From: Cinnamomum chago
Taxonomy: Eukaryota; Streptophyta; Magnoliopsida; Laurales; Lauraceae
NCBI GenBank assembly: GCA_038049695.1
Contig: CP142451.1
Location: 45,209,001 to 45,273,000 of the forward strand
Length of the DNA stretch: 64,000 nucleotides
Direction of reading: 5' to 3'
Shown here: in pieces, positions 10,187 to 21,895 of the stretch
How positions within the stretch are numbered: position 1 is the first letter of the stretch
Layout: each line of letters begins with the position of its first letter
Program-made: the position numbers and the translations under genes
Notes under the pieces: generated by a model
The model's database searches: none
Told to the model about the DNA's origin: nothing
The model's input: only the letters and a program-made list of their open reading frames with translations

Positions 10187-12656
10187 TACATGATACCGAA
10201 ATAATTAATAGGCCATCATTAAAGAGAAAGTCACCTTCATCTAATCCAACAAGACTTTGGCACTTGAGGCTAGGTCATATAAACCTAAATAGGATTGACA
10301 GGCTAGTGAAAGATGGTATCTTACCTTCATTGGTTGTAGAACCAATGCCTATCTGTGAGTCCTGTTTGGAAGGCAAAATGACTAAAAGACCATTTTCATC
10401 CAAGGGCAATAGGGCCAAAGATTTATTGGAATTAGTACATACTGATGTGTGTGGACCCATTAATGTCAGGGCCAGAGGAGGATACGAATATTTCATCACT
10501 TTCACAGATGATTATTCAAGATATGGATACATATACCTTATGCACCGCAAGTCCGAGGCTTTTGAAAAGTTAAAAGAGTTTCGAGCGGAAGCGGAAAAAC
10601 AATTAGGTAAAAGTATCAAGACTCTTCGATCAGATTGAGGAGGGGAATATCTCTCTGGTGATTTTATGGGACACTTGTCAGAAAATGAGATTCTATCCCA
10701 GTTGTCTGCTCCTGGTATGCCTCAACAGAATGGAGTAGCGGAAAGAAGGAACCAGACTCTTTTAGATATGATTAGGTCTATGTTGAGTTTCTCAGGATTA
10801 CCTATATCCTTTTGGGGACACGCCTTGGATACTGCGATGTACATACTAAACCTCGTACCATCTAAGTCTGTACCTAAGACTCCCCGGGAGTTGTGGTCCG
10901 GGTGAAAGCCTAGACTACAACATTTACACATTTGGGGTTGTTCAGCACATGTGCTAAAGGTTGAGACGGATCAGTTGGAAGCGAAGTCGGAAGTATGCAC
11001 ATTTGTAGGATATCCTAAAGGAACTAAAGGCTGGTTATTCTATAATCCCAGAGAGCAGAAAGTGATGGTGAGCACCAATGTGGTTTTTCTGGAGGAAGAT
11101 TAAATGATGGACCGGAAATCTTTAGAAAAGGGTGATCTTGGAAGAATTCAAGAGCAAACAATTCCAAATCCTAGTATGATCGAACCTGAGGAAGAAGCGC
11201 CCTTACCGGACCCAGTAGTTACACCAGTGCCTCGTCGTAGTGGGAGGATTGTCAGACCCCCTGACAGGTTCTCGTTCTTGGGAGAGTCTTACGAGGCAGT
11301 CCCGGAAGAACCGGAACAAGATCCCTGTAACTATGATGAAGCAATTAATGACATAGATTCAGGACGTTGGCAAGATGCTATGAAAGCTGAGATGGAGTAT
11401 ATGTACTCTAATCAGGTCTGGACACTTGTGGACTTGCCTGCCAATATTAAACTTATTGGGTGCAAGTGAGTCTACAAGAGAAATAGAGGACCAGATGGAA
11501 GAGTTGAGACCTTTAAAGGTCAGGCTTGTTGCGAAAGGATATACTAAAAAAGAAGACATTGATTATGAGGAAACCTTCTCGCCAGTAGCCATGCTCAAGC
11601 CCATCCGGATACTCTTATCCATAGTGGCTCATCTCGATTACGAGATTTGGCAAATGGATGTCAGGACGACGTTTCTGAACGGCCATCTTGAGGAAGACAT
11701 CTATATGATGCGGCCAAACGGTTTTATAGCGAGTAACCAAAAGCAAGGAGTTTGCAAGCTGCAGAAGTCCATTTATGGACTGAAGCAGGCATCTCAAAAC
11801 TGGAACATTCGTTTTGACTAAGGAATCAATTCAGTTGATTTTTGTCAAAATCCGAATGAGTCATGAGTGTACATGAAAAGTAAAGGAGGCAGGGTAATTT
11901 TTCTAGTCGACGACATCGTTCTCCTAGAGAGTGGTATATGGATGTTGTCAACAGTAAAATGTTTAGTTGGCTAAGACTTTTGATATGAAGGACTTGGGAG
12001 AAGTCAGTCGCATCCTAGGGATCGAACTCCATTGAGACCAGATAAATATGATGATAGGCTTATCCCAATATGCATACATAGATAAGGTACTGGTACAGTT
12101 TGCTATGCAAGACTCCAAGAAGGGTATTACACCTTTCAGGCATGGAGTGCACCTTTCCAAGGATCAGTGTCCCAAGACACCTGAGGAAAAGGAGCATATG
12201 AGGTTGATACCATACGCTTCGGGTGTTGGTAGCCTCATGTATGCTATGTTATATACTAGACCGGATATCTGTCATGCATTGGGCTTAGTCAGCAGATATC
12301 AGTCTAACCCAGGTCCTAACCATTGGACTGCTATAAGATGTGTTCTCAAATCCTTAGAAGAACTAAATATAACATGTTGATTTACGGCAGTAATGAGTCG
12401 GTTACATAGATACTGTGATAACAACAGTGCAGTCGATAAGTCCAAAGAACTTAGGAGCCAAAAGCATGTACAAAGGTTATAAAAAATGGTCAGAGAGATT
12501 GGGCAGAGAGGTGATACTGCTGTCACCTAGATAAACTCTGCAGACAATCTGGGAGATCCCTTTACTAAGCCTTTGAGTACCAAAGTCTTTGGGCAGTAAG
12601 TAGATAGGATCTGCATGAGATGCAACCCTGACTGGCATTGAGCCCAAGTGGGAGAT
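10187..12656 (+). pseudogene. Ty1/Copia integrase, reverse transcriptase, RNase H, broken
   Basis: This continues the Copia pol after the solo LTR. The integrase HHCC region spans about 10255-10390. Catalytic acidic residues are encoded at 10444 (HTDVCGP), 10633 and 10741 (NGVAERRN). RT begins near 11340 (QMDVRTTFLNG near 11650) with a degenerate VDD motif at 906-914 past 11000 (11906-11914). RNase H has lost its middle part after about 12380; the CDN motif follows almost directly. Stops occur at 10636 (TGA, Arg expected before GGEY), 10903 (TGA), 11101 (TAA), 11467 (TGA, Trp expected) and 11819 (TAA). Frameshifts lie near 11490 and after 11821. A polypurine tract (CAAGTGGGAGAT, 12645-12656) ends the internal region. 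Confidence 0.88.
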
Positions 12657-13018
12657 TGTTAGTTTTATGGTCTCAATACCAGTATATGATGAATAAATTG
12701 ATTAATTTCTTTATTTATCAATATATATTATTGCTTTCCTTTCATGAGATGAATGGTGTTTTATTATTACTTGTTTGCACATAACCAATACGAATGACAT
12801 AATGATTCATGAGATGAATCAGAGTCCACAAGTATACTAGATGTAATATATTTGTGTGGATGAGATCCACATACAGGAGACATGTATTGTAAATCTTATA
12901 CTTAAATATTTTCACAACCAGTGATGAGATTGGGCATCTCATCTGACAAGGTTGCAGCAATTTATTAGAAAGATACTAATTCTACTTGAACTCTAATAGG
13001 AAGGTTACTATTTCTTTT

Positions 13019-13130
13019 GAAGCGAGACTTCTAATAGTGATAATAGTAAGCTACTAATTATTAATGGAAGTAGGACTTCTATTTTAATTAGAAAGGAGAA
13101 AGCTACTAATTATTATGGAAGTGAGACTTC
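13019..13130. repeat. Three GAAGT-NNN-ACTTC hairpin units
   Basis: GAAGCGAGACTTC (13019-13031), GAAGTAGGACTTC (13067-13079) and GAAGTGAGACTTC (13118-13130) are spaced about 50 bp apart inside ~50-bp tandem units, 90-200 bp upstream of the TATA box. Each can form a small hairpin. Confidence 0.75.
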
Positions 13131-13217
13131 TATGGCAACTAGCAAGGCTGAAGGTTACTATTGTGTAATGGGAGTTAAACTTTTATTTCAAATAGGAAAA
13201 GAGGTGGTATTAAGGAT

Positions 13218-13225
13218 TATAAATA
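13218..13225 (+). promoter_or_regulatory. TATA box of first Copia LTR
   Basis: TATAAATA followed by GGGG, at the expected place in the LTR before the shared leader CTCATCTCTTTCTCCTCTAG. Confidence 0.6.
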
Positions 13226-13724
13226 GGGGATGTATCCCCTCTTGGACGTCCACCATTGTGTTCCACATAAAGCCCTCCTCATAGTGCAAGTGTTGCACAA
13301 GCTTCTCTCATCTCTTTCTCCTCTAGTTCCTTGGAGTTTCTAGTTGGGTTTTCTCTTGAAGATTCCACCATCTTCTTGAGAAAAAGAGATCTAATACGGG
13401 TCATAGCGTGGAAAATCAAAAGGTGTTGGAGATTCTAATTTGGTTAGTGAAGGTGTTCATCATCAAAGAAAGAACTCAAATTCTCCATTAGAGCACTACA
13501 AGGCTCCAAAGGTATATCTACATCCTTGTATGCTGTAGATTTCGTGGTTGCATGTTGATGTGCTGTTTCCTATCTTCTAGATAGGATATTTTACTGTACA
13601 TGGTTTATGAGTTTGAGGAATTGCATCCTGGATTGGGTTTGTTGCCTTTCTAGACGATTGATCCATGCACCAAGTGGGTCAAAAGTTTTTGAAACATGTC
13701 TGGAAGGTCCACCTACTTCCAACA

Positions 13725-13809
13725 TTTGACTACCAAAGTCTTTGAGCAACATGTACACGGGATGAGCATGAGATGCAACCCTTACTGGAATTGAGCCCAA
13801 GTGGGAGAT
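13725..13809 (+). other. 85-bp fragment of Copia 3' internal end between two LTRs
   Basis: The segment matches the last part of the internal region before the first LTR (12570-12656): the ACCAAAGTCTTTG word, GAGATGCAACCCT and the polypurine tract CAAGTGGGAGAT. It is a second internal 3' end, so the arrangement is pol - LTR - short internal end - LTR. Confidence 0.85.
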
Positions 13810-15081
13810 TGTTAGATTGTATGGACTCAATCCATCAGATGATGTAATGAATTGATTAATTTCTTTATTTATCATTAAAATCATGCTTTCCTTTCATGAG
13901 ATGAATGGTGGTTTATTACTTAATGCACATGACCGATACATATGACATGATGGTTCATGAGTTGAACCGGGTCCTATTAGTATATTAGATGTGATATATG
14001 TGCATGGATAAGATCCACACACGGGAGACATGTGTCACAAATCTTATACTTAAACATCTTCACAACCAGTGATGAGACTGGGCATCTCTTTTAATAAGGT
14101 TGCAGCACTTTTGTCACTACGACAAAGTGTGATTTGTCTCGATCATCAGAATGTAAGATTCTGGATCACGGTGCTGGTACATTGGATGTATTGAAGGACC
14201 ATGAGAAGCACTTTATGGAACACTGTCTCGATTTTAAGGTCTGCTCTCATAATTCCCTAGCAATAGGCTCTCAATCCTAAGACATTGATGAACTCAAGTT
14301 TCTATTTGTTCATTTGCTTTGAGTCACCAATGAGTGAGGCCAACTATAAGTCAACACCTCGGTGTCTTGGGTACGTGGTAGTAGGATTGTGGGAACATTC
14401 AATGGTCAAGATAGAATCTATCTATATTATCCCCTTGTGCCAATTAATGGATTTGTCATTAGTAAGTGCGTACCCATTTCAATTAAGAGTTAATTAAATG
14501 GTACTGATGACAAAGTTGTTTATTCTTAAATAGAAGTAGGACCTCTATTTCAATCAAGAAGAGAGGAGGTCTGAAAAACTATAAAAGGAGACAAAAGGGG
14601 GCTAGACGTCCCACCTTGGAATTGACGCCCAACCCCCCCTTTTGTGCAACAATTGCACATCTCTCTCTCCTCTCTTTCTCTTCTAGTTCCTTGGAGTTTC
14701 TAGTTGGGTTTTCTCTAGAAGTTTCCACCAGTCTTCTTGAGAAAAGAGATCTGATAGTGGGTCATAGCGTGGAAGACAACAAGCTCTTGGAGATCCTAAT
14801 TTGCTTCAAGAAGAGTTCTTGTTTAAGCTAATTGTCTTCTTCTCCATTAGAGCACTACCGGGCTCCAATGGTATAATCTGCTTCTCTATTTATTGTGGGT
14901 TATTTTGGTTGCATAGTGTTACTGATTTCTATCTTTTAGATAGAGTTACTACTGTATATGATTGATGAGAATGAGGGATTGCATCCTGGATATGGTTTAT
15001 GGCCTTATGGGTACTTGATCCCCTAGTCAAGTGGGTCAAAAGTTTTGAAAATATATCCACGAGGCCCACGTACTTCCAACA
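13810..15081 (+). mobile_element. Copia LTR, second of two in tandem
   Basis: It starts TGTTAGATTGTATGG after a polypurine tract and ends CGTACTTCCAACA. The middle (about 14100-14520) has no counterpart in the first LTR, while the start and the last 450 bp align well. No other copy of this LTR is present upstream of gag in the window. Confidence 0.85.
14580..14586 (+). promoter_or_regulatory. TATA box of second Copia LTR
   Basis: TATAAAA at the position equivalent to 13218 in the first LTR, ahead of the same CTTTCTCTTCTAGTTCC leader. Confidence 0.6.
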
Positions 15082-15349
15082 AGAGTGCCATAACAATATC
15101 ATGGTATGTGTTGATTTTATTTTGATATGATCAACTACTCTTTTGTATTTCACTTATATAATATTTCTTGTCTGATCATTTTTATACAAATGAAAAAAGG
15201 GTTCTTATGAAACATACTCGCTTCCCTTGACCGGGTGAAAGGTAGGCACAGTCCCCAATCTAAGCCCATGGCTATGCATGTAGGTTATGGTGCTGAAGTT
15301 TCGCCTGTGCACAGGCCACCGGCCACCCTCCTCAATCAAAGGGTGGATT
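15082..15349. other. Unassigned interspersed sequence
   Basis: Between the Copia LTR and the next recognisable LTR I find no coding potential and no match elsewhere in the window. CCACCCTCCTCAATCAAAGG (from 15326) with the following GTGG forms a short hairpin. Confidence 0.3.
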
Positions 15350-16557
15350 TATGTTGAACCTCATGGTAATCAACATGTAATAGATGTGAAATAATAAATA
15401 GATATCAAAGTGTAATAGAATGTAAATGGTATCCCATAACATTTAAGATGAATGTTTACAAAAAAGTAAGTTTAAATTACAATCCCATAGTAAAATGGTC
15501 AAAAGACACCATAACAATCCAAAAGAAAATTCATAATTATAAAAGAGATTCTCTCAAGTCTGATCCTCTACTCACTTGTGGTCCCCGATGTCTGGACAAA
15601 ATTGTCTAAGCTCCATTCGAGTATTAGCTGCGGCCCCTCAACCGCTTCCTCTCACTCTTCCTCAAGGGCAAGGGGGTCATTACTTGAGCACCAAAAGGAA
15701 GGTCAGATACGACAATCTAACAAATGATTAATATAAAAAACATACCATGCTTGCAATAAATATGAATATAAACAGGTTGAAAATTATCAGAGGGCGATGT
15801 TAGTAAGACTAGACAAATATGCATGAATAATTATTGATAAGCATGTATAGAATCACGTAACCAACAAGTATGCTAACCACCATATCCTAAGAAAATGGCA
15901 TACCACATAAGCTATATTCTCTCTGACGGTTGTCGCGTCGTGATTGTGATACATATACAGATTTATAGACAAATACAAAATCCAACTCCTGGCTGCAGTG
16001 GCATGATCGGAGTGGCAAACAAACAGAAACATACTGCAATGGCATAAATAAATCCAAATTCAAACCTAGGTTGGCCTAACCAAGTAAGATTCGAAGTTGT
16101 GTAGTGTCGACTAGGAGATTCAAGGTAAGATTGGTTAACTGGGCACTAGCTCAATAAGGTTACAAAGGTCAAATCTGGCAAGTAAAGTTCTTTTGAGCGA
16201 AATTGAGTAAAACTGGCAAGTTAAATTGAAAACTGCAATAAATTAAAGCCTATGGTCTGGAAACAACTGGAAAGCATTCTAGTAAGGTTTAGGATGCCCC
16301 AAATGAGTAGTTAAAAGTATAGTTTGGATCTGATGCACGAGGATAGACGCGGCGCGCACCCCTACCAACACCATGATACCCTAACCTAGGATCTTGTTTT
16401 CCTGAGGATCATAACGGCAGCAAGTGTATATTAAGCCTCTAGGCATGACTTCCAAGCCTAACCATCTATTCCAAGGTCAAGTACGTGATCAGGTATGGTG
16501 GCTAACTAGCGAACACAAGATAGAGAAGCATACTTTGTGTATGCAAGCAAACAAGTT
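15350..16557 (-). mobile_element. Partial Tekay-like LTR
   Basis: On the minus strand this resembles the 3' half of the LTR at 16558-21876: both have the GTCGTRTCTGACC-like box (here near 15700), the AAGCTATATTCTC box (near 15910) and a TTACAATCCCA stretch. It stops at 16557 where the next LTR begins, so the next element seems to have inserted into it. Its own 3' boundary is not clear. Confidence 0.5.
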
Positions 16558-16559
16558 TT

Positions 16560-16607
16560 CACGACCCAAAATCGGACTCCTGTAGCGGTCCGATCTTGGG
16601 TGGCGTG
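16560..16607 (-). other. Stem-loop at the 3' end of the LTR
   Basis: CACGACCCAAAATCGGAC (16560-16577) pairs with GTCCGATCTTGGGTGGCGTG (16588-16607), with one mismatch and a two-base bulge, around a loop of about ten bases. The position, at the very end of the LTR, equals that in two other families. Confidence 0.7.
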
Positions 16608-18199
16608 ATTTTTGGGAATAATTAAAATGTTTGCTTTCCCCAGGATCCGCGGGTGTGAGGAAGACAAAACTTCCAAAAACATCAAGAACATTTCGCGGAA
16701 GCTTACGTGGCGTTGCGACCCGGAGTCCATGGCCATCAAATTCCGCGTCGCACTCAACCTATTAGCGTAAAGCTATCATAGCAATGCTCAAACTAAGACC
16801 GGAACAGACCAAAGTAATAATAATATAAATAGAGCTGACAATAACAGGTTAATCATTACCCAAGCATATTCAAGTTATAAATTAACAATTGTATTAATTA
16901 CAATCCCACTGAAAAATGCTAAAAAAGCCGTACAAAATAACCAGCTAAGAAGAAATGCTACCCAAGTGTGTAACGTAACTCCGGAGACAAGCACGACGTC
17001 TATATGACATCACTGACACAGCAAACCTACAAAACTCGTGGCTTCACAGCCAACTGCACATGTACTAGCTCAAGATGAGAACCTGCTACCTGAGGCGCCA
17101 AAGTATAGTATATCAGACACGACGGTTTGGCAGGTGATCAATTTAGGCAAGAACATAAAAAAAAATTAATGTTTAAAAAAAACAATATTTGAAACAATTT
17201 ACTCAATTTAAAACAAATACATGACTAAGATACATTTCGAAGAAACGAAAGTCCATGAACGATAGACGAAACGAAACTAGCATGAATACATATAATATCA
17301 TGATTAGTAGAACCATTTCTCAATGCCAAAGCACATTTGAAGGTTCCTGAGAAATCATACAAAGTTTGCAAGATAAGAACATTGAGATCAATGTATAATA
17401 TAGAAACAATGGGAATAAAACTGACTGAGCGGATGGCAACCACATGAAGCTATATTCTCCATCACCGAAGTGACGAGAGCACTCACGTTAATAACTCTCC
17501 ATCACATAAAGTGAATGGAGACACGATCATATAATTATAGTAACCCAGCATAGCTGGGCATCACACACGAGTCCCGCCACGGAATGGGCTAAACAACACG
17601 TACGATATTCCAAGCTGTAGGTTTGCACGAAGATTTAAGGACCCAAGGCGGTTGATCAAACCGACAATGTCGTCCAAGTTGAGTGGTGCCGACATGAAAA
17701 TCCACTCGAAAATCCACGTGAAGCTTTACAAATCACAATTGTCTTCCTGAATTGATAAGGGACTACTCTGCACACTGGAAATAGCCACACATGCACGAGA
17801 GCACACGAGACGAGTAGCCCTATTAAAAAGCACACACGACGTGGCAAACCAAACAAAATCCACAGTTGGCACTAAGTCAAAACCTTTGCAATTCCAAATT
17901 ATTTTACAAAACAATGCCTTTTCAAGTCAACACCTTGGAAACATTATTTTCAAGATGATACAAATCTCAAATTGAGAGTTTGGTTTAAAAATCACAAGTC
18001 CATGTGACACATCCTCATCAATATCTTTGGACCGTAACCGTCGAGTTAGTATACACCTTGAGATCCAATGTCGTTCATTCATTTAGATGATACCCATTTT
18101 TCAATGACATTAAAGTTACCAAGAAGTACACATCGACCAAGAAGGGTCCAAAGGTGATTGGGATAGAAACCCTACCTTTCTCTTCATTTCTAAAAATCT

Positions 18200-18470
18200 C
18201 GGTAAAATTTGGTCACTTGTCGGTTGGTAGTCGGTTAGTCGACAAGGGTTAAGTCGGTGAGCAGACAGCTGACCGACTGGTAGCCGACCCATCAGGAACA
18301 GGGAAAACAACTTGCTGGAATTGGAACCGAAATAGTGTACCGGTCACCTGTTGGTTAGCTGACACTTTAAAACATGAATTTGCAGCTCTTTGGAATTGGG
18401 GCCGAACTGGTTCGGTCACTTGTCGATTGGTTGTCGGTTGGCCGACAGTTGATCGACCGTCTGCGAAAAT
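18200..18470. repeat. GTCGGTTGGCCGAC-type palindrome cluster
   Basis: Several GTCGGTT / AACCGAC / GGCCGAC words lie as close inverted pairs (for example 18206-18255 and 18405-18465). Spacers read CCAATTCCAAAGAGCTG on the minus strand, which resembles the TTCCAGAGAGCT spacer of the other families. Confidence 0.65.
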
Positions 18471-19707
18471 GCATTTCTGAAGCTGTTTCCATCCCCTTCT
18501 CTTCACCAAACATTTCTCTTTCCAACGCATCCGTTCCCTGCAATAAACTGAGCCTACAAGCTCCTCCTTTTCAACATTTCATTCACAAATAATCCATACA
18601 TCTCACATTTCCATTTTTCCAATCATTAGTGATCATCAACCCAACCATTCAAGACAAGTAATTTGCAACTAAAAACAGAATTCAAACTTGACTAAATGAA
18701 AGATTTTCAAGCCATACTAGAAACATATGCAAGCTTAAAAGTAGATTTCAAAACAACCCAACCTTGTTGATATCAATATATATGCAAGATTAGTAAATAA
18801 AATCATATACTTGAAATCAAAATAGTCTCCATAATTAACATGCACAAGGAAAAACTAAAGAGATCACTTGCCTTGGCCTCTAGCACTCCAAAATCACTCC
18901 TAGATCTCAGCCAATAGACAATAGCACACCTATTGAACAAAACCCCCAAAGAATTATCCAAAATGGCTCAAAATTTAGAAAACAAACAAGGACATGGAAT
19001 TTGATCATGCATATTGGAATTAGTGGCTCATCTATGACCTAGATCAACATGTTAAAAGATGGGAGCAAAAGGCTGAGCAAGGGGCTTACTCTAAGTTAGC
19101 CCTACAACAACTCTATTAGCTATTGGAGAGGTTGTTGGCGACGAAATGGTGAGAAAACGACGCCAATAAGAAGCTCTCAATGCATGGAGTTGAGTGGTGG
19201 TGATCAATCTTCAATTTGGTAGAGTTTAGTGAGGTTTTGAGAGAGAAAATGAGCAAGGAGGAGAGGAAGGAACTCAGCTCTGTAGCTGCTGAAACCAGCT
19301 GAGAAAAACGTTGGAAAAGAGGAAGAAAGAGGGTGGGTAGCTTATATACAAAATCATGAGTGGGGCCCACAACTAATAGTTCTTCATAGGCTTGGAACTA
19401 GGCTTTCTAGACCTCGAATGAAATCGATGAGGAAGACTAAAATGATCCTCATAAAATCTAGTTTTCAAAAAAATATATTTTGACATGGTTCAAGAATTTT
19501 GAAATTTGGGCTCAGATTTCAATGCGAAAATGCTGCTTTGCCCCTAGGGCTCTGATTCTCCGAGTTTCGAATCGGATCGGGCTAAACACAACAGTTGTTG
19601 GGGCTAATTTGACCTATCAAAAGAAACCAAAATTTGGATTTTTTCAAAATGAAGAACAATCCCCCCATGCTGACACGTGCAACCCAGGGCATCCCCGGGC
19701 TGCCAAA

Positions 19708-21721
19708 TGATGAGTCCTGAAAAGCACACATTTTCATGCACATTTTGGACCACTTTTAGGGCTTATTGATATTAAAGAACTTTATTTAGTGACAAATCAT
19801 GTTTTTATGCATTTAGGGTCCATTGTAGCGCATTCATGCATAATTTGCTCAAAAATCACACTTTTTAAATAAATTCATGAAACCTACCATTTTTGGAGAT
19901 TTATTTTTGGAAAGTCGGCTATTTTGGCTGCATCAAGTAGAGTCCTATGCATCATCCATTTAAGTTCCTTACATAGAATTATTCTTGAATCCATTTGTTT
20001 TAATTTGTGTAGGAGTAATCAAGAATGGGACCCATATTGGTGAAATTTGTGAGAGATCAAGGGTATGACATCTTTCATGGTGGACCCACATATCTTGGTA
20101 TTTTTGGAGAGTTTTAAAAGTCAACAATGGAAAGCTAGATTTGTAATTTCAAGATCAAGAAAGGAAACTTCAGATTTGGTAAGATCTAATTCTTACTAAG
20201 CTTGAAAACTCAAAAATCAAGAAAGAAATTCAAGAAAGTAAAGTGTGCTAAAAGAGTTGACTAGTCAATCAAAGAAGCTTGGAAGCAAACCAAAGATGGA
20301 AAGAGAGTCAAGAAACAAGAAAACAAATATCCTGAAATCCCTTTGGACGTCGACATGAGTCACACACCCCATTGCACAATTAACAATATTCCATATGTGC
20401 AAAATTATTTTCGGATTTTTCAGAGGCAACAAGATTAAAATAGTCATAACTCTTAATCCAGCCGTCGGATTGGTGCGATCCATACACCGTTGGAAAGCTC
20501 TTTTCGATTAGATATCTTTAGAATCCAGGATTGTGTCAATTAGAGCTAAAATGAGAAAGATATGGCCTCTGGAAGTTGGTTCTATAATTTCTATTCGGGA
20601 TTGCAATTTTTGCACATGGAAAGCTTCAAAAATCTCTCACTCACCTTGCTATTTGTTTGAAGAATTGTTTGCCAAGGAAGGGACTTGCCATACAAAGAAG
20701 ATTGCATGCTACAAACTTGGAACAAAGAAGGAAAGAAAGAGAGCAAAAACCTATAAGCCATAAGCATTCCTCTCCTCTCATGGGAAGACAGACCAACTCT
20801 CTCTAGAATTACTACTACACTCCATCTTCTTCCTCTCTCTTTCTCTCCATTTGAGTCCTCAAGGAGATTTGGCCGGAAATCACACTACACCCTTGGGTTT
20901 CTCATCCAGAAGAGGCTTCTCATCCTAGTATGTATTTGTCATTGTTTATTTTTTATATCTTATGTAAACTTTGCATATTAGTAAAATTGTTACTCTTTCA
21001 ATTTTTCTTTCTTGTCCTTGGGTGATTGGTGTTTGTTTTATGTTTCTTTTCTTGTTGGTGTTTGGACTGACGACCCAAAGGCCCTAAGAGCATGATTCAA
21101 ATTATGACCCCGCTTAGAAAAGAATTTTGAAAGAGGAGAATACACTTCCACACATTTAAATTTATGTTCTTCCACACATTTAAGTTTATGTCAAAACCAC
21201 AGATTTACTTTTCTTGTTTTCACCCACATTTAAATTCTTGAACTTTTGTGTATTGTCTTTATTTTTATGATCAATTCAATTTTATGTTTATTTTGTGCAT
21301 AGTTTATGGTTGGAACTAATTAGCATTACATGCATATTCATATTTGTGGAGTTTAGATATGTTTAAGTTACTAGAATCGGGGTTTTAAATTGAATAAGCA
21401 AGAAAAATCAGAGGTTTGAGTCAATAATCTCGGCCAAATAATTTTTGGAAATTCGGATCCCAATATAAAGTGCACAATTCAGCACATTGATGTAGGAATT
21501 TCAAGACAGATTTTGTGTAAAAAGTTTGCGATTAGAAACCTGATCAAAACACATTATTTTTCGATGAAACTTGGGGAAATTAAATTTTGATAAGTGTATT
21601 TTCAAACAGCAGAATTTCAAGCAAAAAGAATTTTGGAAAGATGGTGAACAAGTGGCTCAAACATGGATGGTCTCAGCAGTTTATTACTACATCGCGGCTC
21701 TACACTTGGAGCTCACGATCA
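19708..21721 (+). mobile_element. 2014-bp non-coding insertion, probable solo LTR
   Basis: The block starts TGATGAGTCC and ends CTCACGATCA, so its ends are TGAT...ATCA. It is flanked by CCAAA (19703-19707) and CCAGA (21722-21726), a 5-bp duplication with one transition. Removing it restores a continuous Tekay-like LTR. It contains the phrase ACACCGTTGGAAAGCTC, common in Gypsy LTRs, and a CT-rich leader near 20770-20860. No coding region is present. The lineage is unknown to me; the right boundary is inferred from alignment of the host LTR. Confidence 0.6.
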
Positions 21722-21876
21722 CCAGACTGGGTCCAACGGCTCTCAAAATTTCCAAAATCTATAAAAAAAACTATTCTAAACCACAAACCAACTTGATTAG
21801 GCTCAAAACTCACTTAGAGAACAAACCGACAGCTAAACGCGCACTAATCGCCAAAATTAGGGGTCGGGGTCTTACA
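21722..21876 (-). mobile_element. Tekay-like 3' LTR, 5' terminal part
   Basis: The minus strand starts at 21876 with TGTAAGACCCCGACC and continues into the phrase TTTTGGAAATTTTGAGAG, which aligns with the first 150 bp of the Tekay LTR at 46403. The remainder of this LTR is at 16558-19707. Confidence 0.75.
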
Positions 21877-21895
21877 TCCCTCCCCCCCCCCCCCC
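21877..21895 (-). other. Polypurine tract of the minus-strand Tekay-like element
   Basis: The minus strand reads a 15-base G run followed by AGGGA directly before the LTR start. It would prime plus-strand DNA synthesis. Confidence 0.65.

Larger units (their letters stand above)
12657..13724 (+). mobile_element. Copia LTR, first of two in tandem
   Basis: It starts TGTTAGTTTTATGG directly after the polypurine tract and ends CCTACTTCCAACA. It shares both ends and the leader half with the LTR at 13810-15081, but its U3 middle differs, so the two come from different subfamily members. Confidence 0.85.
16558..19707 (-). mobile_element. Tekay-like 3' LTR, main part
   Basis: Together with 21722-21876 this forms a ~3.3-kb minus-strand LTR whose start (TGTAAGACCCCGACCCC) is at 21876 and whose end carries a stem-loop at 16560-16607. 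A polypurine tract lies outside the start at 21877-21895, so this is the 3' LTR of a minus-strand element whose internal remains run to the right. It has a TATATAAGC box near 19345 and a palindrome cluster at 18200-18470. A 2014-bp insertion splits it at 19707/21722. Confidence 0.75.

Noticed and set aside
15326..15349. Hairpin CCACCC...GGGTGG as a fourth terminal LTR stem-loop
   Set aside because: The 3' boundary of the partial LTR at 15350-16557 is not defined, so the position argument used for the other three cannot be made.
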